Of a stretch of 64,000 bases of DNA, positions 34,535 through 43,465 are shown piece after piece. Each line of letters begins with the position of its first letter. Positions within the stretch are counted from its first letter, which is position 1. Location: NCBI GenBank assembly GCA_009780435.1, contig WRAB01000006.1:51960-115959 (forward strand). The letters run 5' to 3'. Origin of the DNA: Oscillospiraceae bacterium. GTDB lineage: Bacteria; Bacillota; Clostridia; Oscillospirales; Oscillospiraceae. The position numbers were made by a program, and so were the translations under genes. The notes under the pieces were generated by a model. The model saw nothing but the letters and a program-made list of their open reading frames with translations, searched no databases and was not told the origin of the DNA.

Positions 34535-35062
34535 CTATATCGATGTATGTACAAGCCCCGCCCTTCTCAATGCGAAATAGACAAGCGGCACGACAACGAT
34601 ATGCAGGACGATCCCGGGCAGGGATCGGACAAAGTGAGAGGTGACCCAGATCTGGAGGGAGTAGTTGCCCAACTGGAAGATCAGGGCGTTGGCAATCCCG
34701 GCCACAATCCGGCCTGTCAGCATGGCGCCGATCAGGGAGAGGTAGGTGGCAGGGACGTAGTGCCGGATGGGCAGATAGCGCATGAGCAGTCCGCCGACTA
34801 GGCCGAAGGCGCCGAGTTCTACCGTCATGGCGGGCAAAAACGTCGCCGGGGGCATACCCGTCAAAGTGCTGGAGAGAAACGGCGTGAGCACACCGCAGAT
34901 CAGACCAAAGACGGGGCCGAGGACGAGGCCGCTGAGGAGAACCGGTATGTGCATGGGAGAGAAAATCTGTCCCCCATATGGTATCCCATGAAAGGCCATG
35001 GGCAGGACGATTCCCAGTGCAATAAAGAACCCTGTCAGGATCAGTGATTTTGCTTTGCTCAT
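34535..35062 (-). CDS. ECF transporter S component
   Basis: A 175-residue membrane protein with about five or six hydrophobic segments and the S-component pattern LTGFFIALGIVLPMAFHGIPYGGQIFSPMHIPVLLSG near the start, with glycine-rich helices after it. S components bind a vitamin or metal ion and dock with the shared EcfA-A'-T module, not encoded here. The HIPV-type signature is that of a group of predicted S components with unknown ligand. ATG at 35062 has AAGGAG upstream. No riboswitch is evident in the short leader. Confidence 0.83.
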   Translation of the reverse strand: MSKAKSLILTGFFIALGIVLPMAFHGIPYGGQIFSPMHIPVLLSGLVLGPVFGLICGVLTPFLSSTLTGMPPATFLPAMTVELGAFGLVGGLLMRYLPIRHYVPATYLSLIGAMLTGRIVAGIANALIFQLGNYSLQIWVTSHFVRSLPGIVLHIVVVPLVYFALRRAGLVHTSI

Positions 35063-35122
35063 GTGTACTCCTTCTTTTTCCATATTTGTATTCTCTCTGT
35101 CCAGTATAAGCCCAGATAGCTG

Positions 35123-35152
35123 TTGAATGCAAGGGTTATTCTGTGCTATAAT
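35123..35152 (+). promoter_or_regulatory. Sigma-A type promoter of the FUSC-HutD gene
   Basis: TTGAAT at 35123-35128 and TATAAT at 35147-35152 are 18 bases apart. It sets the start codon of the gene downstream at 35186, because earlier in-frame codons lie upstream of transcription start. Confidence 0.7.
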
Positions 35153-35185
35153 AGCCGAAAAGTAAAAAACGAGGTGAAATCACCT

Positions 35186-36343
35186 GTGCGAGAGAAGTTG
35201 CGAAAATTGCCATATCCCGGTCTGCGCAATATCAAGACAGCCATTGCGGCCACTTTCTGCGTGGTTTTATATACCCTCATCGGTCGGCCGGGTGTAGCAT
35301 TGGCGTGTATCACGGTCTTCATCTGTATGCAGGAGTCGGTGGATAAGGCTCTGCGGGTGAGTGTGGACAGGGGGATCGGTACGCTCTTGGGCGGTGCGTT
35401 CGGATTGGGCGCCGCTATGCTCCTTGTGTACGATCAATCCCTTCTCGTGCTGGCCGCCCTGATTTTCGTGGGGATTGTATTGTTCATTTTCCTCTTTGCG
35501 CTGTTTAAAATGGAGGGCACCATCGCCATCGGTCTCGCCACCTTTGTGATCGTCACCATCGGCCCCGAGTTTGCCGAGATAACGCCGCTGTGGCACGCCA
35601 TTGCCAGGGTTACAGATACCATGGTGGGGATTGTGGTGGCGTTTCTCGTCAATGCCCTGTTCTTCAGACCGAGACCGGAGCGATTCCGTGGACACACGGC
35701 GGTCAATCCCGTGTTCCACTATGAGCGCCGCAAATCCAGCCATTACAAGACGGTCAAATGGGATGGCGGGTACACCTGGGAGATGTATATCTACCCGGAA
35801 GACGCCATTGATGAGAACTTGGACTTCGACTTCCGGGCGGCCCTCACCATGCGTCTGACGGAGTCCGGCGTCTATCGCAAATTCCCGGGCTATAAGCGCC
35901 AGGTAATGCTCTTAGACGGGGATCTCCACGTGACCCACCGGGATCACCACGACATTATCCTGGGCCAGTACGAGCAGGACGTGAGCATGGGGGCGTGGGA
36001 CTCCCAGTACGCGGGTAAGGGAACGGAACTCAGTCTGCTGACGAGAGATCAATGCGCCGGGGAGCTGAAACTCCTGCACTGCGGCGATGAATTAGAACTG
36101 GACAACGGTCAGTTCACCTCTTTCTACAGCTTGACGGACGGTGTAAAGCTCCGCTTCACCAACCAGGGCAAGGTCTACAGGGAAGAACTCGCCCGGGGAG
36201 ATTACGTGATCGTCAGCTGGTTCCAGAACGGAACAGAGCCCTACACCGTAGAGATCCGCCACCGGGAGAAAGAGACCACAGGCCCCGTGGCCCTGATGAT
36301 CTCCTGCCGGTATCGGGAGGAGGGACAGGCGCCGTCGATCTAG
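35186..36343 (+). CDS. FUSC/aromatic acid exporter-like membrane domain fused to a HutD/Ves cupin domain
   Basis: The 385-residue chain has two parts. Residues 1-165 are a FUSC-type membrane domain with about five segments (PGLRNIKTAIAATFCVVLY, then CMQESVDKALRVSVDRGIGTLLGGAFG). Residues 190-385 resemble HutD/Ves: WDGGYTWEMYIYPEDA, VYRKFPGYKRQVMLLDGDL, FEQDV-like YEQDVSMGAWDSQ, LSLLTRDQCAGELKL. Proteins of both halves are known separately; the fusion is unusual. GTG at 35186 follows GAGGTG. The substrate is unknown. Confidence 0.8.
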   Translation: MREKLRKLPYPGLRNIKTAIAATFCVVLYTLIGRPGVALACITVFICMQESVDKALRVSVDRGIGTLLGGAFGLGAAMLLVYDQSLLVLAALIFVGIVLFIFLFALFKMEGTIAIGLATFVIVTIGPEFAEITPLWHAIARVTDTMVGIVVAFLVNALFFRPRPERFRGHTAVNPVFHYERRKSSHYKTVKWDGGYTWEMYIYPEDAIDENLDFDFRAALTMRLTESGVYRKFPGYKRQVMLLDGDLHVTHRDHHDIILGQYEQDVSMGAWDSQYAGKGTELSLLTRDQCAGELKLLHCGDELELDNGQFTSFYSLTDGVKLRFTNQGKVYREELARGDYVIVSWFQNGTEPYTVEIRHREKETTGPVALMISCRYREEGQAPSI

Positions 36344-36412
36344 CCGGGTGCGAAGTGCATCTTTTCCGCATAGGATAGAATGGAGCAACTATGCGGAGAG
36401 GAGTCGGTACAG

Positions 36413-36667
36413 GTGGCGCATTACCTGATCATGTGTAGGTCCCTGACCTACGCGCAAAAGACGGCGCGGGCCCTGGAGAAGCGGGGCATCACCGCAGCCA
36501 TTGTACGACCGCCCAGAAAGCTCAGTCAAGAGGGCTGTTCCTACTGCGTGAAGGTCTCTGAACGGAGATTTCACCAGGCCATGGGCGTATTGCATGAGTT
36601 CAATTTAGGCCAGGGCCGCATCTATCGTCTCTACCCGGACGGGGAGACGGTGGAGGTGGCGGTATGA
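36413..36667 (+). CDS. DUF3343 family protein
   Basis: An 84-residue protein of the DUF3343 family: HYLIMCRSLTYAQKTARALEKRGITAAIVRPPRKLSQEGCSYCVKV. Members are linked in comparative studies to sulfur/selenium handling and usually sit beside a cysteine desulfurase-like gene, as here (overlap of 4 bases). A conserved SYCVKV-type cysteine is visible. GTG at 36413 follows GAGAGGAG; an earlier ATG at 36380 has no good ribosome binding site. Confidence 0.78.
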   Translation: MAHYLIMCRSLTYAQKTARALEKRGITAAIVRPPRKLSQEGCSYCVKVSERRFHQAMGVLHEFNLGQGRIYRLYPDGETVEVAV

Positions 36668-37803
36668 TATATTTCGACAGCGCGGCAACGACGCTGCAAA
36701 AACCGGCGGCGGTAAAACGTGCCGTCTGCCGGGCCTTAGATCAGATGACAAGTCCCGGGCGGGGCGGACACCGGGCCAGTATGCTGGCGGCGGAGACCGC
36801 CTATCGGTGCAGAGAGGCGGCGGCGGAGTTATTCCACGTGGAGAACCCGGCCCACATCGTCTTCACCCACAACGCCACCCACGGGCTGAACATGGCCATC
36901 AAGAGCACCATCCGGCGGGGAGACCGGGTGGTGATTTCGAGTTTTGAGCACAACAGCGTGGTACGGCCTCTCCTGGCCATAGGGGCCGTGGTCGCCGTGG
37001 CCAGGTGCGAACCCTTTGCTCAAACTGCGGCGGTGCGGGCCTTTGAGGTCCAGCTTTTGCCGGAGACAAAGCTTGTGGTGTGCAACCACGTGTCAAACGT
37101 ATTCGGATCCATCCTGCCCGTAGAGCGGATCGCCGCCCTGTGCCAAGAGCGGGGGATTCCCTTCCTTTTAGACGCCTCCCAGTCCGCCGGGGTGCTGGAG
37201 ATCGACGCTACGGCCCTGGGGGCGGATTTCATCGCCATGCCGGGACACAAGGGGCTGTATGGCCCACAGGGGACGGGGATTCTCATTTGCAAAGAACCGC
37301 CGGAGCATACCCTCATAGAGGGCGGTACAGGGAGCAGTTCTCTCCGTTTTGACATGCCGGACGATCTCCCGGATCGGCTGGAGGCGGGAACCCATAATAT
37401 GTTGGGGATTAGCGGACTCTTGGAGGGGCTCCGCTTCGTCAAAAAGCGGGGCGTCGAAGAAATTCTATACCAGGAGCGAAAACTCCTGCACCGGCTTGTA
37501 CAGGGCTTACAAAACAGTTCCGGCGCGAAGACCTACGTAGCCAGGAGCCCCCTTGTCCAGACGGGGGTGCTGTCCTTTGCGTTAGACGGGATCGATTGCG
37601 AGGCGGCGGCCGAGGCGTTGGGGGCGATAGATGTGGCAGTCCGTGCCGGGCTCCACTGTTCGCCCCTGGCCCACACATCCGCCGGGACTCTGGGGACGGG
37701 TACGGTGCGGGTGAGCTTTTCAGCGTTCAATACGGGGAAAGAGGTGGATCGGTTTCTGCAACTCTTAGGACGCATAGCAAAGCAGTTGCGAAACGATATT
37801 TAG
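36664..37803 (+). CDS. Class V aminotransferase, cysteine desulfurase-like
   Basis: A 379-residue PLP enzyme with YFDSAATTLQKP at the start, SSFEHNSVVRPL, the DASQSAG cofactor strand, the PLP lysine in MPGHKGLYGPQGTG and a Cys in AGLHCSPLAH that matches the persulfide-forming loop. Similar to SufS/CsdB and selenocysteine lyase enzymes. The coupled DUF3343 gene suggests a shared role in sulfur or selenium delivery rather than general Fe-S assembly; no isc/suf partners are near. Confidence 0.87.
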   Translation: MIYFDSAATTLQKPAAVKRAVCRALDQMTSPGRGGHRASMLAAETAYRCREAAAELFHVENPAHIVFTHNATHGLNMAIKSTIRRGDRVVISSFEHNSVVRPLLAIGAVVAVARCEPFAQTAAVRAFEVQLLPETKLVVCNHVSNVFGSILPVERIAALCQERGIPFLLDASQSAGVLEIDATALGADFIAMPGHKGLYGPQGTGILICKEPPEHTLIEGGTGSSSLRFDMPDDLPDRLEAGTHNMLGISGLLEGLRFVKKRGVEEILYQERKLLHRLVQGLQNSSGAKTYVARSPLVQTGVLSFALDGIDCEAAAEALGAIDVAVRAGLHCSPLAHTSAGTLGTGTVRVSFSAFNTGKEVDRFLQLLGRIAKQLRNDI

Positions 37804-37862
37804 TATTGCGCAAACGTCACATTTCCTATATAATGAATAGATGGCATAGTGAGATACTACTT

Positions 37863-37903
37863 TGCCCGTGTTTCCCCCGCCGTAGGCGGGGGAAACACGG
37901 GCA
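37863..37903. repeat. Perfect 19-bp-stem hairpin of the CCCCGCC family
   Basis: TGCCCGTGTTTCCCCCGCC (37863-37881) and its exact complement (37885-37903) enclose a GTA loop. There is no T-run after it. It lies between the desulfurase gene and cdaA. Confidence 0.85.
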
Positions 37904-37948
37904 GGAATAATGGCAGATAAATGCGACGATTGAGCGAGGGATTCCCGT

Positions 37949-38836
37949 ATGAGTGTAAGCGAATATATCACCACACTTTTACAAACGATTTGGACAGCGG
38001 TGCGAAACACCGTTAGCACCATTGGGATTCCCGATGTATTTGATATCCTCATCGTCGCATTTTTAATCTATAAACTGCTGCAACTGTTGCGCCGGGGCCG
38101 GTTGGGGATGGTTGCGAAGAGTATCGTATTTCTCGTCGCCGCCCTCTGGATTTCCGGGCGGTTTAACCTAATGGTGCTCAATTTCGCCGCAAGTCAGGCC
38201 CTGGGCATGGGGATTCTGGCCCTGGTGATCTTATTCCAGCCGGAAATCCGCCAGATGCTGGAACGGCTGGGCAGGGGCAGTTTGCGGGAGATGCTCACCG
38301 GCAGACAAGCGGGCGAACCGGAGATGGAGGCCGTCATTCTGCAGACAGTCCTCGCCGCCACCCAGATGGCCGAGGAGAAAACCGGTGCGCTGATCGTATT
38401 TGAGCGCAGAGACAGCTTAGAAGACGAGATCAAGACAGGCACACACATTGATGCGCAGTTGTCGTCGGAGCTGCTCAAGAATATTTTCTATGATAACGCC
38501 CCGCTCCACGACGGGGCCGTTGTCGTTTCCAAAGGGCGGATCGTCAGCGCAGGCTGTATGCTCCCCCTGTCAGACAACGCGAACTTGAGCCGGGATCTGG
38601 GGATGCGTCACAGAGCCGGGGTCGGAGTCAGCGAGAAGAGCGATGCCGTAGCGGTGATCGTCTCCGAGGAGAACGGGTCTATCTCCGTGGCTGTGGACGG
38701 GATGCTCAAGCGCCATCTGGCCCAAGACACCTTTGAGCGCCTGCTGCGCAATGAGTTAATTGAAGAGTCCGCAGAGCGGAAAGGCGTCTGGATATCCAAT
38801 TTATTCAAGGGGAAGAAGCATGAGGAAAGCCGTTAG
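37949..38836 (+). CDS. cdaA: Diadenylate cyclase CdaA
   Basis: CdaA makes cyclic di-AMP from two ATP, controlling potassium/osmotic balance and wall homeostasis. The 295-residue protein has three N-terminal membrane segments (about 30-95) and the DAC domain with the DGA motif at residues 188-190 and RHR at 220-222, both intact. cdaR overlaps its end by 17 bases; glmM, the usual third gene, does not follow. Confidence 0.95.
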   Translation: MSVSEYITTLLQTIWTAVRNTVSTIGIPDVFDILIVAFLIYKLLQLLRRGRLGMVAKSIVFLVAALWISGRFNLMVLNFAASQALGMGILALVILFQPEIRQMLERLGRGSLREMLTGRQAGEPEMEAVILQTVLAATQMAEEKTGALIVFERRDSLEDEIKTGTHIDAQLSSELLKNIFYDNAPLHDGAVVVSKGRIVSAGCMLPLSDNANLSRDLGMRHRAGVGVSEKSDAVAVIVSEENGSISVAVDGMLKRHLAQDTFERLLRNELIEESAERKGVWISNLFKGKKHEESR

Positions 38837-40145
38837 AAAAATAATTGAGAGCAGGATTTTTTACATCCTGGCCAGCCTCGTGGCGGCTTTTTTGCTCTGG
38901 CAATTTGTGGTGACCTCGGTAAACCCCAGCCAGACCAGTAATCTGACGTTCTACGTCCAATATGAGGGCGAGGGCGTCTTGAGTGCGTATAACCTGCGCC
39001 TCGCCTCGGATTCCCCCCAGAGCGTAACCCTAAGGGTGGAAGCGTCTACCGCAGATATGAGACGGCTACAGGACGACCCCAATCTGATTGTAGACGTATC
39101 CGGTATCCGGGAGGCGGGGGAATATGACGTGCGTTTTACCTTTGCCGCAGCGAATGTCCTGATGGGCGTGTTCAGCTATGAACCCCTGTGGGGGGTGTCC
39201 AATACAGATAACACCATCATCGTCCGGGTCAACCGGATCACCGGGCGAACCATGCCCCTCTCCGCCACAGGGATCAGCTATGAAATCGCCCAGGCACCGG
39301 TTGGGGCGGACTATATCTACGTGGGCGGGGACGAGCTCATAGAGCCGGAGAGCGTCCAGATCGACGGGCCGGAGGAGATATTAAACCAGATCGCCGTGTT
39401 AGAGGTCTACTGTGAATTTCTCTCACCTCTCACGGAGACCACCACCCAAACCGGGTCTATCCGGGCCTATGACCACGATGGCGAGCTCATACCCGACGCG
39501 GACTTACAAGAGGTGACCTTAAACGGCGCCCCATTCGATCAGGCGACGGTCAACGTGACAGTGACGGTACTGATAGCCAAAGAACTGCCGATCCTGCCGG
39601 TTTTTGAATTCGGCGCCGGTGCCAATGCGGACAATCTGGAATATCGCTTGACCCCGGATGCCGTCTGGCTTGTGGGCGAGAAAGAAATGCTCCAAGATGA
39701 GGCGTATGTCAGACTGGAACGGATTCATTTAGATCAGGTCGGGACGGTGAGTACCGTCCGGCGGCCAATCCTCACGCCGCACTCGACGGAGATTTTTCAA
39801 GGCGGCATTGACTTCGTGGACATTGATATCCAAATCCGGGGTCTGACGGAGATGGAACTGCTCGTGCCTTACGAAAACGTCCGCTTTAGCAATCTGCCAG
39901 AGGGTATAGATGCGGAAGTGGTCACCGACACCATACGAATCACACTCCGCGGGCCGGAGGAGATACTGGAAGAGCTGGAGGAGAACAGTATCACGATTTT
40001 GATCAATCTGGTCGACTTTGAGGGCAGGGCAGGGCCGTTGGTGATTGAAAACTTCACCGTTCAGGTACGGGACTACGATCCGGAGATCGTGGGCGCTATG
40101 GATCTACCTGACCGGGGGATCGCCGTCAATCTCCGGCGGCGCTAG
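38820..40145 (+). CDS. cdaR: YbbR-domain regulator of CdaA
   Basis: CdaR is an extracytoplasmic, membrane-anchored regulator of CdaA. The 441 residues have a single N-terminal membrane segment (about 12-32) followed by about four YbbR repeats, seen in repeated elements such as PESVQIDGPEEILNQIAVLEV and RITLRGPEEILEELEENSI. ATG at 38820 follows AAGGGGAAG and lies inside the cdaA end; a longer reading in front would be entirely within cdaA. Confidence 0.9.
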   Translation: MRKAVRKIIESRIFYILASLVAAFLLWQFVVTSVNPSQTSNLTFYVQYEGEGVLSAYNLRLASDSPQSVTLRVEASTADMRRLQDDPNLIVDVSGIREAGEYDVRFTFAAANVLMGVFSYEPLWGVSNTDNTIIVRVNRITGRTMPLSATGISYEIAQAPVGADYIYVGGDELIEPESVQIDGPEEILNQIAVLEVYCEFLSPLTETTTQTGSIRAYDHDGELIPDADLQEVTLNGAPFDQATVNVTVTVLIAKELPILPVFEFGAGANADNLEYRLTPDAVWLVGEKEMLQDEAYVRLERIHLDQVGTVSTVRRPILTPHSTEIFQGGIDFVDIDIQIRGLTEMELLVPYENVRFSNLPEGIDAEVVTDTIRITLRGPEEILEELEENSITILINLVDFEGRAGPLVIENFTVQVRDYDPEIVGAMDLPDRGIAVNLRRR

Positions 40146-40157
40146 GGGACGAGCTGG

Positions 40158-41057
40158 ATGTTTGGATATGTAATCCCCATGAAAAGTGAGCTGAAAGTGC
40201 GGGAGTTTGACCAGTTCCGCGCCGCCTATTGCGGTCTCTGTCATGCGCTCCGCAAGGAGTACGGCCTGGCCGCCCGGTTTATTCTCAACTATGATTTTAC
40301 GTTCCTGGCCCTACTGCTCTCGGCGGGAGAACAGGAGGTCTCCCGCTGTCGCAAGCGGTGCGTGGCCAGCCTCCACCGCAAAAAGTGTGTGGTTCTAGGC
40401 GGTGAGCCTTTCCGCCGGGCGGCGGGATACAGTGTAATCCTCACCCGCTGGAAACTCCGAGACGCCGTTGCAGATGACGGGTTTGTCCGGGGGTTAATCG
40501 CCCGATTCGGCGGCCTCTTTCTCCGCCGGGCCTATGGGCGGGCGGTGCGGGATTTCCCGGACTTTGATGCCCACTGCCGAGATCATTTGGATGCCCTGGC
40601 CGCACTGGAGCGGGACAACAGCGGTGACCTGGATCAGACGGCGGATACATTTGCCAATATTCTCGCCTTTGCCGCAAAAGCGGCGGCATCTGAAGAGGAT
40701 CGGCGGATTTTAGCGCAGCTCCTCTATCACACCGGGCGGTGGATCTATCTCATCGACGCCTATGACGATCTGGAATCGGACAGGCGTTCCGGGCGATACA
40801 ACCCCATCCTGGCCCGGTTTTCCATGGGCGCAGAGGAGATGGGCGAGGCGGACAAGTCCTGGCTCCACACCACCCTGATCCACTCCACGAGTCTGGCCGC
40901 CTCGGCCTATAATCTCCTGCCGGACGGGCAGTGGGGCGGCGTATTGGAAAATATCATCTACTTGGGCCTGCCCACCGTGACGGAGCACGTCTTGGAGGGC
41001 AAATGGCGCAGAAGAGATAGAAAGAGATTGGCGAGAAAGGAAACTGCGACAGTATGA
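40158..41057 (+). CDS. DUF5685 family protein
   Basis: A 299-residue soluble protein of the DUF5685 type: [36 protein letters not shown] opens it. Its cysteines come in pairs (YCGLC at about 24-27, CRKRC at 65-69, a further Cys near 77), suggestive of a metal or Fe-S site. [18 protein letters not shown] stretch recalls isoprenoid-synthase-like Asp pairs, but the fold is not certain. It overlaps the first J-domain gene by ATGA, a link worth noting. Confidence 0.75.
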   Translation: MFGYVIPMKSELKVREFDQFRAAYCGLCHALRKEYGLAARFILNYDFTFLALLLSAGEQEVSRCRKRCVASLHRKKCVVLGGEPFRRAAGYSVILTRWKLRDAVADDGFVRGLIARFGGLFLRRAYGRAVRDFPDFDAHCRDHLDALAALERDNSGDLDQTADTFANILAFAAKAAASEEDRRILAQLLYHTGRWIYLIDAYDDLESDRRSGRYNPILARFSMGAEEMGEADKSWLHTTLIHSTSLAASAYNLLPDGQWGGVLENIIYLGLPTVTEHVLEGKWRRRDRKRLARKETATV

Positions 41058-41632
41058 GCGATCCCTATAAGGTATTAGGTGTGTCCCCTAACGCCAGTGA
41101 CGACGATGTGAAAAAGGCGTACCGGGAACTGGCCCGAAAATATCATCCCGACAACTACCACGACAACCCCCTGTCAGATTTGGCCCAGGACAAGATGAAA
41201 GAGATCAACGAGGCCTATGACACCATCTTGAAACAGCGCAGCGGCGGCGGTACGGGCTATAGTCCCGGTGCCGGATACAGCGGCGGCGGTTCTGCCAGCG
41301 GCCCCTATGCCCAGATTCGCATGGCCATCAACAATGGAGACCTGGCCACGGCGGAGCGGCTATTGGCCAGCCAGAGCAACCGGAACGCGGAGTGGCATTT
41401 TCTCACGGGGAGCCTCTACTACCGGCGGGGTTGGCTGGACCAGGCCCGACAGCATTTCCAACAGGCCGTCAACATGGATCCCAACAACCGGGAATACCAG
41501 ATGGCTGCTGCCCAGATGAACTCTGGCGGATTCGCCTACCGGGGCGGCTTCGGTCAGGGACAGGGCAGGGGCCTGAGCTGTTGCGACTGTTGTACGGCCC
41601 TCATGTGCATAAACTGCCTGTGCGGCGGATAA
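41054..41632 (+). CDS. J-domain protein with intact HPD motif and Cys-rich tail (paralogue 1)
   Basis: A 192-residue protein: J domain at 1-62 with the HPD motif at residues 31-33, so it can in principle stimulate DnaK. A Gly/Ser/Tyr-rich linker (68-90) follows, then a helical TPR-like region ([43 protein letters not shown]), and a tail ending in [19 protein letters not shown]. It is the first of three tandem paralogues; the other two have lost HPD. Confidence 0.88.
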   Translation: MSDPYKVLGVSPNASDDDVKKAYRELARKYHPDNYHDNPLSDLAQDKMKEINEAYDTILKQRSGGGTGYSPGAGYSGGGSASGPYAQIRMAINNGDLATAERLLASQSNRNAEWHFLTGSLYYRRGWLDQARQHFQQAVNMDPNNREYQMAAAQMNSGGFAYRGGFGQGQGRGLSCCDCCTALMCINCLCGG

Positions 41633-41643
41633 AGAAATTTTAC

Positions 41644-41674
41644 TGCATTTCCCCGCCGCAGGCGGGGAAATGCA
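41644..41674. repeat. Hairpin of the CCCCGCC family
   Basis: TGCATTTCCCCGCC (41644-41657) pairs exactly with GGCGGGGAAATGCA (41661-41674) around GCA. It lies between paralogues 1 and 2. Confidence 0.85.
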
Positions 41675-41707
41675 AACAAACAGAAGGCGAGAGGGTTTTG
41701 CAGGGAT

Positions 41708-42301
41708 ATGAGAGACCCCTACGAGGTGTTGGGCGTACCTCCAGACGCCAGCGATGATGATGTCAAAGCGGCGCACCGGGAATTGACCAAAAAGTACCAT
41801 TCTAGCAATTACGCCACCAGCCCGCTGTCAGATTTGGCCCAGAATAAGCTGAAAGAGGCCGACGTCGCCTATAACGAGATTATAGAGCGGCGGGCGGATA
41901 GCCACCTGGAAGAACTCTTTGACATTCGATATGATATCGCCGACACCGGGCGCAGCGCCTATCCCCAGATCCGCACGGCGCTCTACAGCGGGGAGCTTGA
42001 TACGGCGGAGAAGCTCTTAGCCGCCGAACAAAATCGGGGTGCGGAATGGCACTTTCTCATGGGGCGGTTCAACTACAAAAAAGGCTGGCTGGATCAGGCC
42101 AGACAGCACTTTGAGAAAGCCGTTGAGCTGGAGCCAAACAATCGGGAATACCAGAGGGCATTGCTCCACATGGAAGAGGGCGGAACACTTAGCGAGCACG
42201 ACAAGGGCAAACGCCGTGGTGAATGTTGCGAGTACTGTGACTGCGGCTGTGATTGTGGCTGTTGCGATTGCTGCGACGGCTGCGGTTGTGACTGCGGATG
42301 A
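41708..42301 (+). CDS. J-domain-like protein without HPD, Cys-rich tail (paralogue 2)
   Basis: A 197-residue paralogue: MRDPYEVLGVPPDASDDDVKAAHREL aligns residue by residue with paralogue 1, but residues 31-33 read HSS, so the HPD tripeptide needed to trigger Hsp70 ATPase is gone. The TPR-like middle ([32 protein letters not shown]) is kept. The tail is extreme: from about residue 171 it runs through CCEYCDCGCDCGCC to the end, with about 14 Cys. Confidence 0.85.
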   Translation: MRDPYEVLGVPPDASDDDVKAAHRELTKKYHSSNYATSPLSDLAQNKLKEADVAYNEIIERRADSHLEELFDIRYDIADTGRSAYPQIRTALYSGELDTAEKLLAAEQNRGAEWHFLMGRFNYKKGWLDQARQHFEKAVELEPNNREYQRALLHMEEGGTLSEHDKGKRRGECCEYCDCGCDCGCCDCCDGCGCDCG

Positions 42302-42331
42302 TAGCAGAGAAAAGAGAGTGGAGAGAACAGT

Positions 42332-42949
42332 ATGAGAGACCCCTACGAAATATTGGGCATATCACCGGATGCTGGCGAAGACGAGATCAAAGCGGCGTAT
42401 CGGGCGTTGACCAAAAAATATCAGGCCAGCGAATACAAGACCAGTCCGCTGTTGGATGTGGCGCAAAAGCGATTGCAAGAGGCCGAGGCGGCCTATCACG
42501 CCATCTTAAATCAGCGAAAGAGCGGCGGACAGCCAGTGTGCGCAGCCGAACCCTCCCGTCCGCAGCCTGATGCCGGGGATATGGGGAGCGGTGCCTACCC
42601 CCAGATCCGTATGGCCATTGAAAACGGGGAGTTGGATAAAGCGGAACGGTCCTTGAACGGGGAACAAATCCGGGGTGCGGAGTGGCAGTTTCTCATGGGG
42701 CGGCTCAGCTACAAAAAAGGCTGGCTGGATCAGGCCCGGCAACACTTTGATCAGGCCGCCGGTATGGAGCCGAATAACCAAGAGTACCAAAGTGCGGCGG
42801 CCCAGATGGAAGACGGGGGAGCGGCGGCCTACCAATCCGGCAAGAAAAAGTCAAACAGCAGTTGGAGTTCCGGCTGTGATTGCGGTGACGGCGCTTGCTG
42901 CGGCTTACTGTGCGGTGATGCTTGCTGCGATGGCTGTGACTGCGGATGA
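42332..42949 (+). CDS. J-domain-like protein without HPD, Cys-rich tail (paralogue 3)
   Basis: A 205-residue paralogue with residues 31-33 reading QAS in place of HPD. The N-terminal helices (MRDPYEILGISPDAGEDEIKAAYRAL) and the TPR-like middle ([26 protein letters not shown]) are retained; the linker is longer. The tail again is Cys-rich (SSGCDCGDGACCGLLCGDACCDGCDCG), about 10 Cys in the last 30. Its stop overlaps the next start (ATGA), coupling it to a small membrane protein. Confidence 0.85.
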   Translation: MRDPYEILGISPDAGEDEIKAAYRALTKKYQASEYKTSPLLDVAQKRLQEAEAAYHAILNQRKSGGQPVCAAEPSRPQPDAGDMGSGAYPQIRMAIENGELDKAERSLNGEQIRGAEWQFLMGRLSYKKGWLDQARQHFDQAAGMEPNNQEYQSAAAQMEDGGAAAYQSGKKKSNSSWSSGCDCGDGACCGLLCGDACCDGCDCG

Positions 42950-43461
42950 CGAATAAAAATACCCGGGCCTTGGCCCTGACCGCCCTGTATGCAGCCGGTG
43001 CGGTGGTGACCCTATACCTGGGGACGGTGATCCCCACCATGGGCCTGACCTTTGCGGCCCTGGCGGCCCTGTTTACCGCCACATCGGTAATTGAGGGCGG
43101 GATGAAATACGGTGTGCTCTGCTTTGGAGCGGCGGCCCTGTTGGGCCTGCTTCTGATACCCATCCGATCCGGGCCGATTTTATATGCCACGTTTTTCGGG
43201 GCATATCCCCTAGTGAAGAGCATCGCCGAACGGCAACGATCTCAACTCTTGGGCTGGGGCATCAAGCTTGGCGTGTTCTTTGCGGCGCTGATTGTCTATA
43301 TGACGGTCTTACGCGAGTTATTTCTGGGCGAGATCGTCCCTATGGACTGGGCATGGCCCTTTATTGTGCTGGTTGTAACGGCGGCATTTTTCGTGTATGA
43401 TATAGGCCTAAGCAAGCTAATCGACTTTTACTTAGTCAGAATCTATAGACAGGGGCGGTGA
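42946..43461 (+). CDS. Small polytopic membrane protein of unknown function
   Basis: A 171-residue protein with about five hydrophobic segments (8-28, 33-50, 55-80, 105-125, 133-157), basic loops and no catalytic motif. The start LALTALYAAGAVVTLYLGTVIPTMGL is reminiscent of small ECF-S-like or YybS-like membrane proteins, but I do not assign it. It overlaps paralogue 3 by 4 bases and is followed by yicC 4 bases later. Confidence 0.7.
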   Translation: MTNKNTRALALTALYAAGAVVTLYLGTVIPTMGLTFAALAALFTATSVIEGGMKYGVLCFGAAALLGLLLIPIRSGPILYATFFGAYPLVKSIAERQRSQLLGWGIKLGVFFAALIVYMTVLRELFLGEIVPMDWAWPFIVLVVTAAFFVYDIGLSKLIDFYLVRIYRQGR

Positions 43462-43465
43462 CGAC

